Shown piece after piece: positions 26,001 to 34,408 of a stretch of DNA of 64,000 nt; position 1 is the first letter of the stretch, and each line of letters starts with the position of its first letter. The position numbers and the translations under genes were made by a program. Under the pieces are notes generated by a model. It saw only the letters and a program-made list of their open reading frames with translations. It did no database searches and was not told where the DNA came from. The stretch comes from Thermoplasmata archaeon. GTDB taxonomy: Archaea > Thermoplasmatota > Thermoplasmata > Lutacidiplasmatales > SKW197. The stretch is taken from NCBI GenBank assembly GCA_038874435.1, contig JAVZCK010000002.1, positions 115,581 through 179,580 of the forward strand, in the 5' to 3' direction.

Positions 26001-28088
26001 AATATCTCCGCCAGCTAATGAACTGCTTGTTCTTCCACCCGACTCCATAAATAATGCATTTTCCTGCTGATGCCACCATTTTGTAGTTTCCTGAGTTATG
26101 GTACAGTAAGCAAGTTCATTTGCATCCTTCTCTCCCAACCAATTTGTCATCTCAAAGTAGAATTTGGAGTTTCCATCAGTGCCTGGTAATGTGTCAAGCC
26201 CAACACTGAACTCTATTTTTCCATCGCTCAAACCATGAACAATGTTTGGATTCTGGATTTCCTCTGCCTTAACACCATTCTCCCATTTCCAGGCCTTTGC
26301 ACTTACAACCTGTCCATTCCTCCCTTGTAACTCAATCAAATAACCATGGGAAATCATTGCTGGGTTGAAGGTGTTGATTGTGGAATTCATCAAATCAATG
26401 TAAACCCTTGCCACATCCATGCCCAGATTTTCTTTTATCACCACTGGCGTTGGTGGTCCTGGTTGCACTGGGGGTCTGGCACCAAGCACAGGGATTTCGC
26501 AGCCAGCCAGCATTGTGCCATCCACTGCCATGTAAAAGTAGGCATTGTTTGTTATTGCACTGGCATACTCTCGCAAATCAATGTTTTTACCAGCATCACC
26601 AGGCACATCAAAACCTTTCTGCACACCCTGCCAGTCACCAAACGCACCATCTATAACAATTCCAGAAGGTAAGGAACCAAAGTATGCCTTGCCACCGTTG
26701 CCCACAATTCTGTAGGGCACATTTGTGTCCACGCTGGAAACTGCAAATGTATAGGCAATGCCATCACTCAGGCTCTTTGCCTTGCATCTCACAGTAAGTT
26801 CTTCGTTCACTCCCAAATCTTTTTTTGGCAAATCCAGGTTTGCATTCTCCACGCTCAAACTCTCCACATGCACCGCCTTGCCCTTTGCAATCAATCTCAG
26901 CTCAAGCACATCCTCGTCTGAATTCACCACATCATTGCCAATAAAATTCTGGTAAACCACCAAACTTCCTTCTGTTTTGCTCACTAGGGCCATGCCCCGT
27001 TTCTCTGCATAAACACTGCTCTCGTAGTGTCGCATCAACACCAAACTCACTGGGTTGTTCAAGCCAGCAATTTTGGCATAGCCCTCAACAATGTTTGTGC
27101 TCTTTTCAACTCTTACCTCGCCAGCATTCTCCCAGGCACTGTAATTCAATTCTGGCTTTGAGGAAGCACTCTGTTCAATGAATCTTGAGGCAACGGCAGA
27201 GCGGATTTCACCCGCATAACCAGAAACTTCAATTTTCGCATCAGCACCCAGATTTTCTATTCTGTAGCCAGTGTTGGCATTTGCATCTGTATCCACAAAA
27301 ATTATCAAAGCATCGTAGCCATTGTTAGCACCATTGAACAAACTGCCAGATACTTTAGCATAGAAGTAAACTCTATCGCTTTCATAGTAAACACTGTATT
27401 CGTTCAGGTTGATGTCCATGTTGAACACGGGCTGAGTATCTGTGTATCTTGCAATGCCTTCCCAATCATCTATGCTTCCATCAACCTTAATCCTACCTAC
27501 TGGCTGGAAAGCATACCACAAAACAAAAATTGAGGAGAAAATCAGCGCAAGAACGAGAAATGCTGCACCGATTCGTCTCGCAGTGAATCCTTTCACTGGC
27601 TTTTTTTGCTTCATAGGCTTTGCCTTGAGCCCATTAATCTTTCCCTCTTTTGGGGCAACCTTCTTTTCAATAACTATTTTTGTTTCTCGTCCCTTAGCGG
27701 TCTCAAGCACTTTCTCTGCTTCCTCCAGTTCTTTCTCCATCTCTTTTATCTCTCTCTCGGTTTCGCTCTCTTTCATCTCAAGTTTTGCGCTTCTTTTTTC
27801 GTTTTCTACCTCACTCTTCTTTGCCGTGGCATCAACTTGCTGTTCAACGGCAGTCTCTTTCTTTAATTTCTCCTCCTCTCCTTCTTCAAAATATTTCTTA
27901 ATCAAGGTGGCTCTACTCTCTCCAATTCCCTTTATATTCGCGAGCTCTTCAAAAGGGGCATTCTTCAGGTCATCAAGTGTCTTGTAGCCACTCTCATAAA
28001 GCTTTTTTGCCTTTGAGAGTCCCACACCGGGAATTTTCGTAAATTCTGCTAGTGCACGGTTCATTTCTGCAATATCATCTTCGGGCAT
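23019..28088 (-). CDS. giant HhH-coiled coil-TM-FG-GAP repeat surface protein
   Basis: 1689 residues from ATG 28088 (MPEDDIAEMNRAL). Order: two helix-hairpin-helix motifs (IPGVGLSKAKKLYESG, IKGIGESRATLIKKYF; residues about 15-68), a highly charged coiled coil (75-150), a basic stretch, one membrane segment (about 171-196), and two CBM9-like beta domains (each opening with a DG..DDW/DGAFGDW strand). A beta-propeller region follows with about 13 FG-GAP/VCBS repeats of the D-x-D-x-DG-x-x-D type (about 700-1400), then an unrecognised domain and a C-terminal membrane segment (about 1656-1680) with basic tail. The HhH module faces the cytoplasm if the propeller is outside. First gene before the GTPase. 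Confidence 0.85.
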   Translation of the reverse strand: MPEDDIAEMNRALAEFTKIPGVGLSKAKKLYESGYKTLDDLKNAPFEELANIKGIGESRATLIKKYFEEGEEEKLKKETAVEQQVDATAKKSEVENEKRSAKLEMKESETEREIKEMEKELEEAEKVLETAKGRETKIVIEKKVAPKEGKINGLKAKPMKQKKPVKGFTARRIGAAFLVLALIFSSIFVLWYAFQPVGRIKVDGSIDDWEGIARYTDTQPVFNMDINLNEYSVYYESDRVYFYAKVSGSLFNGANNGYDALIIFVDTDANANTGYRIENLGADAKIEVSGYAGEIRSAVASRFIEQSASSKPELNYSAWENAGEVRVEKSTNIVEGYAKIAGLNNPVSLVLMRHYESSVYAEKRGMALVSKTEGSLVVYQNFIGNDVVNSDEDVLELRLIAKGKAVHVESLSVENANLDLPKKDLGVNEELTVRCKAKSLSDGIAYTFAVSSVDTNVPYRIVGNGGKAYFGSLPSGIVIDGAFGDWQGVQKGFDVPGDAGKNIDLREYASAITNNAYFYMAVDGTMLAGCEIPVLGARPPVQPGPPTPVVIKENLGMDVARVYIDLMNSTINTFNPAMISHGYLIELQGRNGQVVSAKAWKWENGVKAEEIQNPNIVHGLSDGKIEFSVGLDTLPGTDGNSKFYFEMTNWLGEKDANELAYCTITQETTKWWHQQENALFMESGGRTSSSLAGGDIRCIAAGDINRDGYPDIVSGDAGNYVYVWMNPGKATVWSPNSWTRYTVTSTALPDYVTGLALGDLDNDGDLDIAACCRSNGNNNVRIYRNDANGTSWYERVVNPTTTLNRPTDIEVGDFDGDGWLDLVTCVSNNQEHVRIWQNDRTPFDSEWASNDITGDYNQQFMTLDVADLDMDGNLDIIVSGNENIIRGLKNPGRAVAFTTSPWPVIDALTTMTANDIRALETADFDNDGCIDIVTLEGNAMVCSLDVWRNPGFALAFDTGSTWKRTQISDVAGSEETGYIEMDYLWTADFDNDGWIDILGGNSSDGSPPSNVFIWENTHEPFTSNGWVLAFASNTYSNGVTDATTLTVNAVVAADFDRDGDLDIACGDASADAPIIWNNSLVHRNFEFVSGGSIAGSEFTGNVTAMASGDLDNDGDLDVVVGDNYGRVWAYNNSGNSSNSPWDQWTSYAIITDLQDSILSIAIGDLDRDGKQDVVIAEALGFDDSIIVIYRNVDPFVTGGWRNETVLDKWATGTNAPVDVVDIDKDGDLDVVSGDDHGNIGLFNNDGTPFDGGWSTWINIFSGGSKMNAIALGDLDRDGDVDVCSGDTSGGLRIHRCPADPFSGTWDFSLIATISEISAIKCKDYDIDGDLDIVTGDKGTTYQIKLWGNPNSSGRDPFVYPWLDYPDVSIGSAVLSMDAGDLDNDGDVDIVCGCVGGNVTAVKNPLTEGTLGILISFIGNVSGNVTAIVLANLDPKSNDTRLPADLGDLDLITGNQKTTNLQPLRTWRNIGANCRINATSTAPESLLPGQVEDLLAIRVVHNGISADNPIKIKSWHFLFHDQNLNPLQDDYIKTLFDNFQIYYETGVVNGWDSTDVPLSQISGSPAITTGIVSITIEDVEPNATIPARGMSVFYLVVNRSLELAPPGVTHFIVRFDPDGYAPDLWNSINQTQKLNQSGATVMETDQVETSKISVNEIAVFSSNILIVSPLLLLVLLFKMQRNRRNKFNTL

Positions 28089-28220
28089 AATAATCCCTTT
28101 TTTCACTTACCACAACTCACTATATCTTCAGTAGCATATTTAAGTTTTTTTACATTTTCATAGGAAAGCTAATATTCCTCAGTACCTGATGCAAGGTCTC
28201 GTCTTATCAATTAAAGCCAT

Positions 28221-29513
28221 TCAATCCCTTGTGTGTTCTCTCTTTTCTAGTTTAGAAAAAAACACAAAGTATAGGAAGCAGGAAGATAGATAGAATGCAG
28301 AGCAGAGAAGGAACGGCACATAGTCCGGAAAGATTTCCCACAGAGTTCCACCAATAAAATAGCTAAAGCTCCAGGAAGCATTCCATGCAAACATACTAAT
28401 AGCATTGGCACTTGTTTTATCCTCTGGTTTTACAGTGGTCATCATGAAAGATGTGCCTATTGGTGAGGAAACCATCATTAAGATTGTTCTTATGATGTAG
28501 AGAAGCGCAGCTAATGCAAAAAATGGGGAAAATGGAATAGAGAACAGGAAAAACACAGAGATTGCTTGGCTACCGGCAATCAATTTTACCTGTCCAAACC
28601 TCTCAGCAAAGAAAGGTGCCACCAGAAATGAGAAGGACATTATAACAGAAGAAATTGTCATTATCGCACTTACCTGCGGGAGGGCTACAGCGTAAGCCGT
28701 GTTAAAGTCAGGGTAGTTTGGAAGGAAGTACTTGTTTGTGAAGAAAATTGGGAACCAAGGTATTACAAGCCCTGCACCCAACCCAATCAACATCTGAGTA
28801 ACTGCAAATTTTCCAATCAGTTTCGGTTCCTTGATTTTGAAGGAAAAATGGGCAAGCTTGATGCCATTTTCTACACGGGTGAAAAAGAGAACTATAATCT
28901 GAGTTGAGTTTATTATTATAGAAATAAGAATGCTCCACCAGAATCCCTGAGTGATATTTAACGAGAAGATTTGCATTATGCCAGATGGCAGGATGCCTCC
29001 CATCACAGTTCCTATTGCCATCCCGATTTGCTGCGAAAATGACTGAAAGCTAAATGCATAATTGCTGATTTTTTTATTGCACATGTTCGAGAGCACTGTG
29101 ATGAATGTAGGACCTGCGAGGGCACTACCAATACCACCTACAACACTCGAAACGATGTAAAGTGGCAGATTAACCAGTATCAGTAGGAGCCCTGCACTTA
29201 AGATCCCTAGCCCATAGCCAATGTAAAGTGTATTTTTCTTGCCAATTGTGTTTCCAATAAATGGAGTCACAAGATATGTCAATGTGGTAGCCAATCCTCC
29301 CATCCCTCCTACCCATCCGATGTTCTGGAGTGAAAAGCCGACGCTTTGCATGTAGAGTGAAAGCATGAACCAAGTCATCCCTCCTCCAATCCCACCAGCA
29401 AAGGAAAGAATTATTAAAAGCTTTATGTTGGCAGAAAACTCAGAATAAGCACTAAACATCCCTTTTAGCATTTTCGAGTTCGTGACTTTATCGCTTCCCG
29501 GTATCACTTGCAT
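28221..29513 (-). CDS. MFS transporter
   Basis: 430 residues with about 12 membrane segments, the cytoplasmic loop FIGNTIGKKNTLYIGYGLG after segment 2 (MFS motif A-like) and FFAERFGQVKLIAGSQA at the matching place of the second half. It is a secondary carrier of the major facilitator superfamily, multidrug/sugar-type by general look. Substrate unknown. A minus-strand box A near 29536-29545 places transcription at the ATG, so it is probably monocistronic and leaderless. Confidence 0.88.
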   Translation of the reverse strand: MQVIPGSDKVTNSKMLKGMFSAYSEFSANIKLLIILSFAGGIGGGMTWFMLSLYMQSVGFSLQNIGWVGGMGGLATTLTYLVTPFIGNTIGKKNTLYIGYGLGILSAGLLLILVNLPLYIVSSVVGGIGSALAGPTFITVLSNMCNKKISNYAFSFQSFSQQIGMAIGTVMGGILPSGIMQIFSLNITQGFWWSILISIIINSTQIIVLFFTRVENGIKLAHFSFKIKEPKLIGKFAVTQMLIGLGAGLVIPWFPIFFTNKYFLPNYPDFNTAYAVALPQVSAIMTISSVIMSFSFLVAPFFAERFGQVKLIAGSQAISVFFLFSIPFSPFFALAALLYIIRTILMMVSSPIGTSFMMTTVKPEDKTSANAISMFAWNASWSFSYFIGGTLWEIFPDYVPFLLCSAFYLSSCFLYFVFFSKLEKREHTRD

Positions 29514-29566
29514 TAGTGTGCATATAAAAACCCCTGAATAAATAGTTTGTTATAGATGAATTGTAG

Positions 29567-30115
29567 CTAGCCGAATTTTTGGCTGTATAAATTCGTGTAG
29601 ATTGGACCCTCTGGTGTCAGAACGCTCTTCTTAAGATAAATCGCATTTATTTGAATATCCCCGAAATTTCCGTTACCATTTTCCTTGATCAATCGTTGCA
29701 AGACATTCAGATTTCGTTTGCTCTTCACCCTCGCCAGTGTGATGTGGGGTGCAAAGGGCTTGTCCTCCTTCGGAAACCCAAGCTCAAGCAATTTTTCGTT
29801 GATGCAGGTGCTCATACGCTCTAGTTCTGCAGGATTTGAAATCCCAATCCAGACAACATTTATGTAGTTCAGGTTCGGGAAGGCACCCATTCCACGCAAT
29901 TTCACAACAAATTCTTTGGGAGATGCACAACTCTTGATAACCCCAGAAATTTCCTCAACCGCTTTTTCCTCAATGTTTCCGAGAAAACGGAGTGTGATAT
30001 GTATCTGGTTGAGATTTACAAGTTTAAGCTCGCAACCGGTCTCTCGCAATTGTTTCCAGATGCTCTTTATCTCTTCACTTGGCTCAATTTCCACAGCAAT
30101 AAACGCTCTATGCAT
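29567..30115 (-). CDS. thpR: RNA 2',3'-cyclic phosphodiesterase ThpR (LigT)
   Basis: 182 residues from ATG 30115 (MHRAFIAVEIEPSEE), the normal family start. The two H-x-T/S-x catalytic motifs are present: HITLRFLG (about residue 41) and HITLARVK (about 130). The enzyme opens 2',3'-cyclic phosphate on RNA, and was first described as a 2'-5' RNA ligase. The start overlaps the end of the HAAS gene by eight bases, so it is the last gene of the HVO_0476-PadR-HAAS-ThpR operon. Confidence 0.92.
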   Translation of the reverse strand: MHRAFIAVEIEPSEEIKSIWKQLRETGCELKLVNLNQIHITLRFLGNIEEKAVEEISGVIKSCASPKEFVVKLRGMGAFPNLNYINVVWIGISNPAELERMSTCINEKLLELGFPKEDKPFAPHITLARVKSKRNLNVLQRLIKENGNGNFGDIQINAIYLKKSVLTPEGPIYTNLYSQKFG

Positions 30116-30659
30116 CTGCTTTTTCCTCCTTTGAGAAATAGAGTACCGCAAAACCCACTGCCACAATACCCGCAGTCGTGACTAAGAAGAGCGCCCCATC
30201 AACCACATCAAATCCTACTTCAAATAATAACTCATAAATCAAATAAAACGCAATTCTTGCAGAGAAGACCATACTTCCGATGACCCAGGAATTCTGGGGA
30301 AAGCGGATGAATGTCCAGGCAACATAAATTGTGAGCAGAAGGACTGTAAGCGCTGCTAAGCTCTCTGGGTAAACATAATGTCCCTCTGGAAGTGGAATCA
30401 CGGGCACCGACAGAAACGCCAGAAAAACACCAAGAACTGAAAGTAACAATAGATAGACGGAAGAAATTCCATAAATCTGGACATACCGCTTTGCAAGCAT
30501 CTTAGGTGTTTCTAAAGCCCTCACAAACTTTTCCTCATCTGCTGGTGTTTTTACTCCTGCATCTGCAGCCCTGCTTTTTATGTCATCACTGATTTCAGCC
30601 AAAATTTCCTTCCTTTTATCTGGTCTAATAGGGAGTAATGCCCGTTCCACACTTTTCAA
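30108..30659 (-). CDS. HAAS/DUF1700-like membrane protein
   Basis: 183 residues in the annotated frame. The N-terminus (KSVERALLPIRPDKRKEILAEISDDI) is a HAAS-type helical domain, followed by four hydrophobic segments. HAAS proteins are typically encoded next to PadR regulators, as here, and act in membrane-linked signalling. The only standard start is TTG 30659. Related proteins normally begin several residues earlier with a ..DDYL.. stretch, and here the upstream codons would read ...GAIDDYL, with a GGTGGTGAG ribosome site before them, so a non-standard start (ATA or ATC) upstream is possible. Confidence 0.75.
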   Translation of the reverse strand: MKSVERALLPIRPDKRKEILAEISDDIKSRAADAGVKTPADEEKFVRALETPKMLAKRYVQIYGISSVYLLLLSVLGVFLAFLSVPVIPLPEGHYVYPESLAALTVLLLTIYVAWTFIRFPQNSWVIGSMVFSARIAFYLIYELLFEVGFDVVDGALFLVTTAGIVAVGFAVLYFSKEEKADA

Positions 30660-30676
30660 GTAGTCATCGATTGCAC

Positions 30677-31012
30677 CTATTTTCTCACCACCCTTTCCAC
30701 GCTTTTAACAACTTTTTCCCATTCTCCAAGCAACTGCTGGAGTGCAGCCCTGCCCTCATTTGTAAGCACATAATACTTCCTTGGAATTCCCTGTTCCTGA
30801 ATTACCCATTCACTTTTCACATAGCCTTTTTGCTCAAGGCGATGCAATGCAGGATAAAGCGTGCCTTCTTTCAGGTCGAGGTATCCATCTGAAAGCTCTC
30901 GAAGCTCTTTTATTATCTGGAACCCATACTTTCGCTCCTTAGCCAGGGAGGCAAGGATGCAGAGCGGAATTATTCCTTTCTTTAGTTCTGCACTCCACTC
31001 ACTTTCCTTCAT
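30677..31012 (-). CDS. PadR family transcriptional regulator
   Basis: 111-residue winged-helix DNA-binding protein: LKKGIIPLCILASLAKERKYGFQIIKEL, the wing region LKEGTLYPALHRLEQKGYVKSEW and RKYYVLTNEGRAALQQLLGEW are the PadR hallmarks. It probably controls its own operon together with the downstream HAAS membrane protein. ATG 31012 overlaps the stop of the upstream zinc-protein gene (ATGA). No ligand can be predicted. Confidence 0.93.
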   Translation of the reverse strand: MKESEWSAELKKGIIPLCILASLAKERKYGFQIIKELRELSDGYLDLKEGTLYPALHRLEQKGYVKSEWVIQEQGIPRKYYVLTNEGRAALQQLLGEWEKVVKSVERVVRK

Positions 31013-31608
31013 GTCACTCTCCTGCAGAATATTCTCTTAATCTCATCTGCATAAACCGGCTCATTCTCCCGCTTCACAAGTTTGCTGCTGGTTTTGATTG
31101 AGGTAATTACAACCTCTCCATCCTCCGTATCCAGAATCTCTCCCACACAAAACTCTTCATCTGGCTCAGCAAGAAATGCATAGGACTTTGTAATATTCCT
31201 TTCATTAACCGCCAGTTTCACCCGCACCTTCTCAACATCTTTTACCCAGATACGTTTCACTTTCCTTGCCTCAGCCCGTTTCACAGAGCGGTCCTCTAAC
31301 TCCACCTTCGTCACCTTTGCTCTTCTTCCAAGAACCACAAGGGTCTCTCCAGCCACAATTTCCTCATCTGGTTCAAATTCTACCTTTTCTGTCTTTGTGG
31401 TCTCGCCGAAACTGATGTTGACATTCACAATGACTGGCTTCTCCTCTGCAATCTCTACCTCTCTCGTTGCCCCACAAACACTGCATTTTATCACGCCTTT
31501 GAAACGGAGCTTCTTTCCTTCGGTAATTTTTCCCTTTATCACCCGATGCTTTGTCTCCTCCTTACAGTTTTCGCAGAAGTATTCTATCGTTTTTGGCACT
31601 TTTAGCAT
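31009..31608 (-). CDS. HVO_0476-type zinc finger protein
   Basis: 199 residues from ATG 31608, which lies about 26 bases after a minus-strand box A. The N-terminus has two CxxC pairs, YFCENCKEETKHRVIKG and IKCSVCGATRE, forming a zinc ribbon. The rest is three repeated beta-rich units with the recurring pattern FEPDEEIVAGETL...VTKVELEDRSVKRAEA / EPDEEFCVGEIL...VITSIK. This matches the euryarchaeal HVO_0476 family, whose function is not known. It heads an operon with a PadR regulator. Confidence 0.85.
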   Translation of the reverse strand: MLKVPKTIEYFCENCKEETKHRVIKGKITEGKKLRFKGVIKCSVCGATREVEIAEEKPVIVNVNISFGETTKTEKVEFEPDEEIVAGETLVVLGRRAKVTKVELEDRSVKRAEARKVKRIWVKDVEKVRVKLAVNERNITKSYAFLAEPDEEFCVGEILDTEDGEVVITSIKTSSKLVKRENEPVYADEIKRIFCRRVT

Positions 31609-31630
31609 CAAACCCACACATGGAATTCAG

Positions 31631-31640
31631 ATATATATTA
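31631..31640 (-). promoter_or_regulatory. box A promoter of the HVO_0476-PadR operon
   Basis: TAATATATAT on the minus strand, about 26 bases before ATG 31608. Confidence 0.55.
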
Positions 31641-31696
31641 CCTTTGGAGTTGTTGGGCTATGTCTGAGGAGCGTCGTTGATATAAAAAAATCTATC

Positions 31697-31722
31697 GATA
31701 TTTCAATTTTTTTTGAAATATC
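31697..31722 (+). promoter_or_regulatory. 10-bp-arm palindrome upstream of the Trx-CcdA gene
   Basis: GATATTTCAA (31697-31706), six T, TTGAAATATC (31713-31722): a perfect inverted repeat ending a few bases before the box A of the next gene. The position, at or upstream of the TFB recognition element, suits an operator or activator site. Confidence 0.55.
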
Positions 31723-31728
31723 AATACC

Positions 31729-31737
31729 TATATATAA
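31729..31737 (+). promoter_or_regulatory. box A promoter of the Trx-CcdA gene
   Basis: TATATATAA; transcription about 26 bases on starts at or just before ATG 31762, favouring that start over ATG 31747. Confidence 0.6.
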
Positions 31738-31761
31738 AGCCAACATATGCTATCTATACTC

Positions 31762-33951
31762 ATGAGGCGAACCGGAATGTCATACAGCAAAGGTGGAAGC
31801 AAAAAAGGGGAAAAACCAGTTAGTGCTGATAACTTGGGTGAATGGATTGAATGCCCGGAATGCGGTGCAAATGTAAAGACAAAAAACATACTGGAACATC
31901 TAAAGAAGGTCCATGGACTACATTCCCACGAGAAACTTAAGTCCGTTGAGGTAAGGTTGCGTGCAGAAGAAAGGAAGAGCGGGAGTAAGGCAAGGGGAAA
32001 AAGTGCAGGACACGGCATGGGGAAAAAAAATATTATTGTGGTATCCATTGTTTCGCTGCTTCTCATTGCAGCAATTGGAGCATACCTTGCCTATACATCC
32101 ATCCAATCCAGTAAAATTAACAACTCCACAAATTCGCAACCACAAGAAAATGGTGACTGGCTTAGTGGATATACACCGCAATATGTTATCGGATCAGGAA
32201 ATTACAATTGGTGGAATACATACCCTGCAATCAATCCAAACAGTGGAAAAACTGTGTCTCATCCTGACTGGGTGAGACAAGACCTTATGAGAAACCCTGT
32301 TCTTATTGTGGTACACAGCACTGGCTGTCCTCCTTGTGGTCAACAAATAGAGATATGTGAATCCCTCCATGCAGAATATTCACAGCTCAACTATCATGAC
32401 TTCTGCGTGGATTATGGCAGCGGTACATACGACCAAGGAGTTGAAGCTTTCAATGTGTACGACCCAGATGACAAACAGTCATACATCCCGCTCACAATAA
32501 TTGTTTCTCAAATGAGAGATAGGTCAGGTGCCCTGATAACAATCTGGCATTCCTGGGAAGGGCTTACTGGGTCCGATGTGATCGAGGGCTGGATAAAAGA
32601 TGCAATTTACTACTTTAACTCCAAATCTCTTGCTATGAATTCAGTTCCACATCAGTTTTACAGTCTGAGCAACGAAAGAGAAAGAATACCTCTCTTCACT
32701 GCAGTGGATGTATGGGGAAATAATTTTTCACTTGAAAACTGCACTGGTAAGGTTGTCATAATCCACATAACCGGTATCGAAAATCCGATATGCATTGAGT
32801 GTGAAAAGGAAATGAAGGCCCAGATTGTGGAGCTTCAGAAGCTTATTGAGAGCCAGGGAGAAGGCGTGTGTATAATCACGATAAATATCAGGAAAAACCC
32901 GGACTCTGAAGCTGGTTGGAAAATAGTTGAGAACTGGTACGGCGTTAACATTACCTGGTACTGGTTTGAGGAATTTGAGCCATATCCGGTTGCTTCTCAT
33001 TACCTGAAGTACTGGTCGATTGACGGTGCATTTTCGAATCCCACGCTTGTCCTTACTGATATGGAACTGCGGGTTGTATGGGTATATCATGTGTATTGCA
33101 TCGGAAAAGGTGAAATTGACGGTGTCCAGAGTGCTGATTCACTTGCAGCATCAATTCGCAAAATCCAGACAGGTGAGTGGACGCAGAGCCAGAATATTCC
33201 GAACTATGAAATCACATTCTTCGGAATATTCCTGCTTGGTCTAATAACAGCCTTTACTCCGTGCTCAATTGCGCTTCTCGTGGCGATGCTGTCCTATGGA
33301 GGAGCGGTAGGTGGGAAAAAAGAGGGAAAGAGAAATCCGAGAAGAGAGATGCTTGAAGGATTCTGGGTTGGCGTTGCATTTACAATTGGTATGGCACTGA
33401 TATTCTTTGTTTTTGGCTGTTTCCTTTCCTTAATAGGGTTTTTCACAGGGAGTTCTGCGATTTTCTATCTTATTGCAGGGATAATCCTGATAATCCTGGG
33501 GTCCAATATTTTACTCTCGCTTGGAGAAAAATTTAAATCCATGTTTCTGAGGATTGGAAAGGATAGAGTGGAACGAAAGACCTTCCGGGAGGGAGGAAAA
33601 AATCTTTTCATCAAAACCACCAAAAGGTCAGTTTATATGGGTGCCTTCCTTCTCGGTATCTTGTTTTCTGTTGGCTGGGCACCGTGTGCAATTTCCCTTG
33701 TTTTCCCAGTGTTCATATTGCTTCTTACCCAGCAACTAACGATGCTGATGAGTGGTTTTCTCCTGTTTGTGTTTGGGATTGCGCACGGAATCCCTGTAAT
33801 CCTTCTTCTTGCGGTGAGCAGAGGCACGAGAGCAGCACTCGGGAACAGGTACATCTCTGCTGGGAAATGGATAGAGAAAGGGTTTGGAATTGCATTGATA
33901 TGCATCGGAGTTCTATTTTCCCTCAAAGTTTTTGGAGTGAATCTGTGGTGA
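31762..33951 (+). CDS. zinc finger-thioredoxin-thioredoxin-CcdA membrane fusion
   Basis: 729 residues from ATG 31762. Order: a C2H2-type finger (CPECGANVKTKNILEHLKKV plus the closing His, residues about 30-50), a basic linker, a membrane segment (about 89-112), a thioredoxin-like domain with CPPC (about 189), a second AhpC/Trx-like domain with CIEC (about 343), and a C-terminal CcdA/DsbD-type membrane domain (from about 483) with the paired half-site cysteines in ITAFTPCSIALL and VGWAPCAISLV. CcdA moves electrons across the membrane to outer thioredoxins, so this is a self-contained DsbD-like reductant system. The cytoplasmic finger is an unusual addition. Confidence 0.82.
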   Translation: MRRTGMSYSKGGSKKGEKPVSADNLGEWIECPECGANVKTKNILEHLKKVHGLHSHEKLKSVEVRLRAEERKSGSKARGKSAGHGMGKKNIIVVSIVSLLLIAAIGAYLAYTSIQSSKINNSTNSQPQENGDWLSGYTPQYVIGSGNYNWWNTYPAINPNSGKTVSHPDWVRQDLMRNPVLIVVHSTGCPPCGQQIEICESLHAEYSQLNYHDFCVDYGSGTYDQGVEAFNVYDPDDKQSYIPLTIIVSQMRDRSGALITIWHSWEGLTGSDVIEGWIKDAIYYFNSKSLAMNSVPHQFYSLSNERERIPLFTAVDVWGNNFSLENCTGKVVIIHITGIENPICIECEKEMKAQIVELQKLIESQGEGVCIITINIRKNPDSEAGWKIVENWYGVNITWYWFEEFEPYPVASHYLKYWSIDGAFSNPTLVLTDMELRVVWVYHVYCIGKGEIDGVQSADSLAASIRKIQTGEWTQSQNIPNYEITFFGIFLLGLITAFTPCSIALLVAMLSYGGAVGGKKEGKRNPRREMLEGFWVGVAFTIGMALIFFVFGCFLSLIGFFTGSSAIFYLIAGIILIILGSNILLSLGEKFKSMFLRIGKDRVERKTFREGGKNLFIKTTKRSVYMGAFLLGILFSVGWAPCAISLVFPVFILLLTQQLTMLMSGFLLFVFGIAHGIPVILLLAVSRGTRAALGNRYISAGKWIEKGFGIALICIGVLFSLKVFGVNLW

Positions 33952-33970
33952 ACTCCTGCCTTCCATGAAC

Positions 33971-33979
33971 CCTTTTATA
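33971..33979 (+). promoter_or_regulatory. box A promoter of ferredoxin-AOR operon
   Basis: CCTTTTATA; predicted initiation coincides with ATG 34001. Confidence 0.5.
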
Positions 33980-34000
33980 CCTCTATTCATTCCATAGAGT

Positions 34001-34408
34001 ATGCACAAAAAGGTAGAGTATAAAGGTGATGGCTGTTCAGGATGCAGGGTATGTGCCTCCACCTGTGCCTGGTACAATTCTGGGAGCCAGAACTGGAAGC
34101 ATGGACGGATTAAAATCGTGAAGGAAGAGCCAGATGTGGATTATCCTGTTATTTGCAGGCAGTGTAAAGAGCCAGCTTGCCTTGCTGCATGCAAGTTTGG
34201 AGCAATCGCGCCTAATGAGGTCGGTGTGCTTATGGTAAACCATGAGAAATGCACTGGTTGCGGTGCCTGTGTCCGTGCCTGTCCCTACGAAGGAATAAAA
34301 CTCCATCCTGTTTTGAAAAAGGCAGTGAAGTGCGATTTGTGTAATGGTGCGCCAAAATGCATTGAGCATTGTCCAGAGGGAGTGCTATCCCTTAAGGAGG
34401 TGGATTGA
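34001..34408 (+). CDS. polyferredoxin partner of AOR (four [4Fe-4S])
   Basis: 135 residues with four cysteine clusters: CSGCRVCASTC, CRQCKEPACLAAC, CTGCGACVRACP and CDLCNGAPKCIEHCP, i.e. the DMSO-reductase-B-like four-cluster ferredoxin fold seen as electron-transfer subunit of some aldehyde oxidoreductases. It should accept electrons from the AOR encoded immediately after (stop TGA at 34406-34408, next start 34409). The leaderless ATG starts the operon. A homologous gene at 41759 serves the second AOR. Confidence 0.9.
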   Translation: MHKKVEYKGDGCSGCRVCASTCAWYNSGSQNWKHGRIKIVKEEPDVDYPVICRQCKEPACLAACKFGAIAPNEVGVLMVNHEKCTGCGACVRACPYEGIKLHPVLKKAVKCDLCNGAPKCIEHCPEGVLSLKEVD

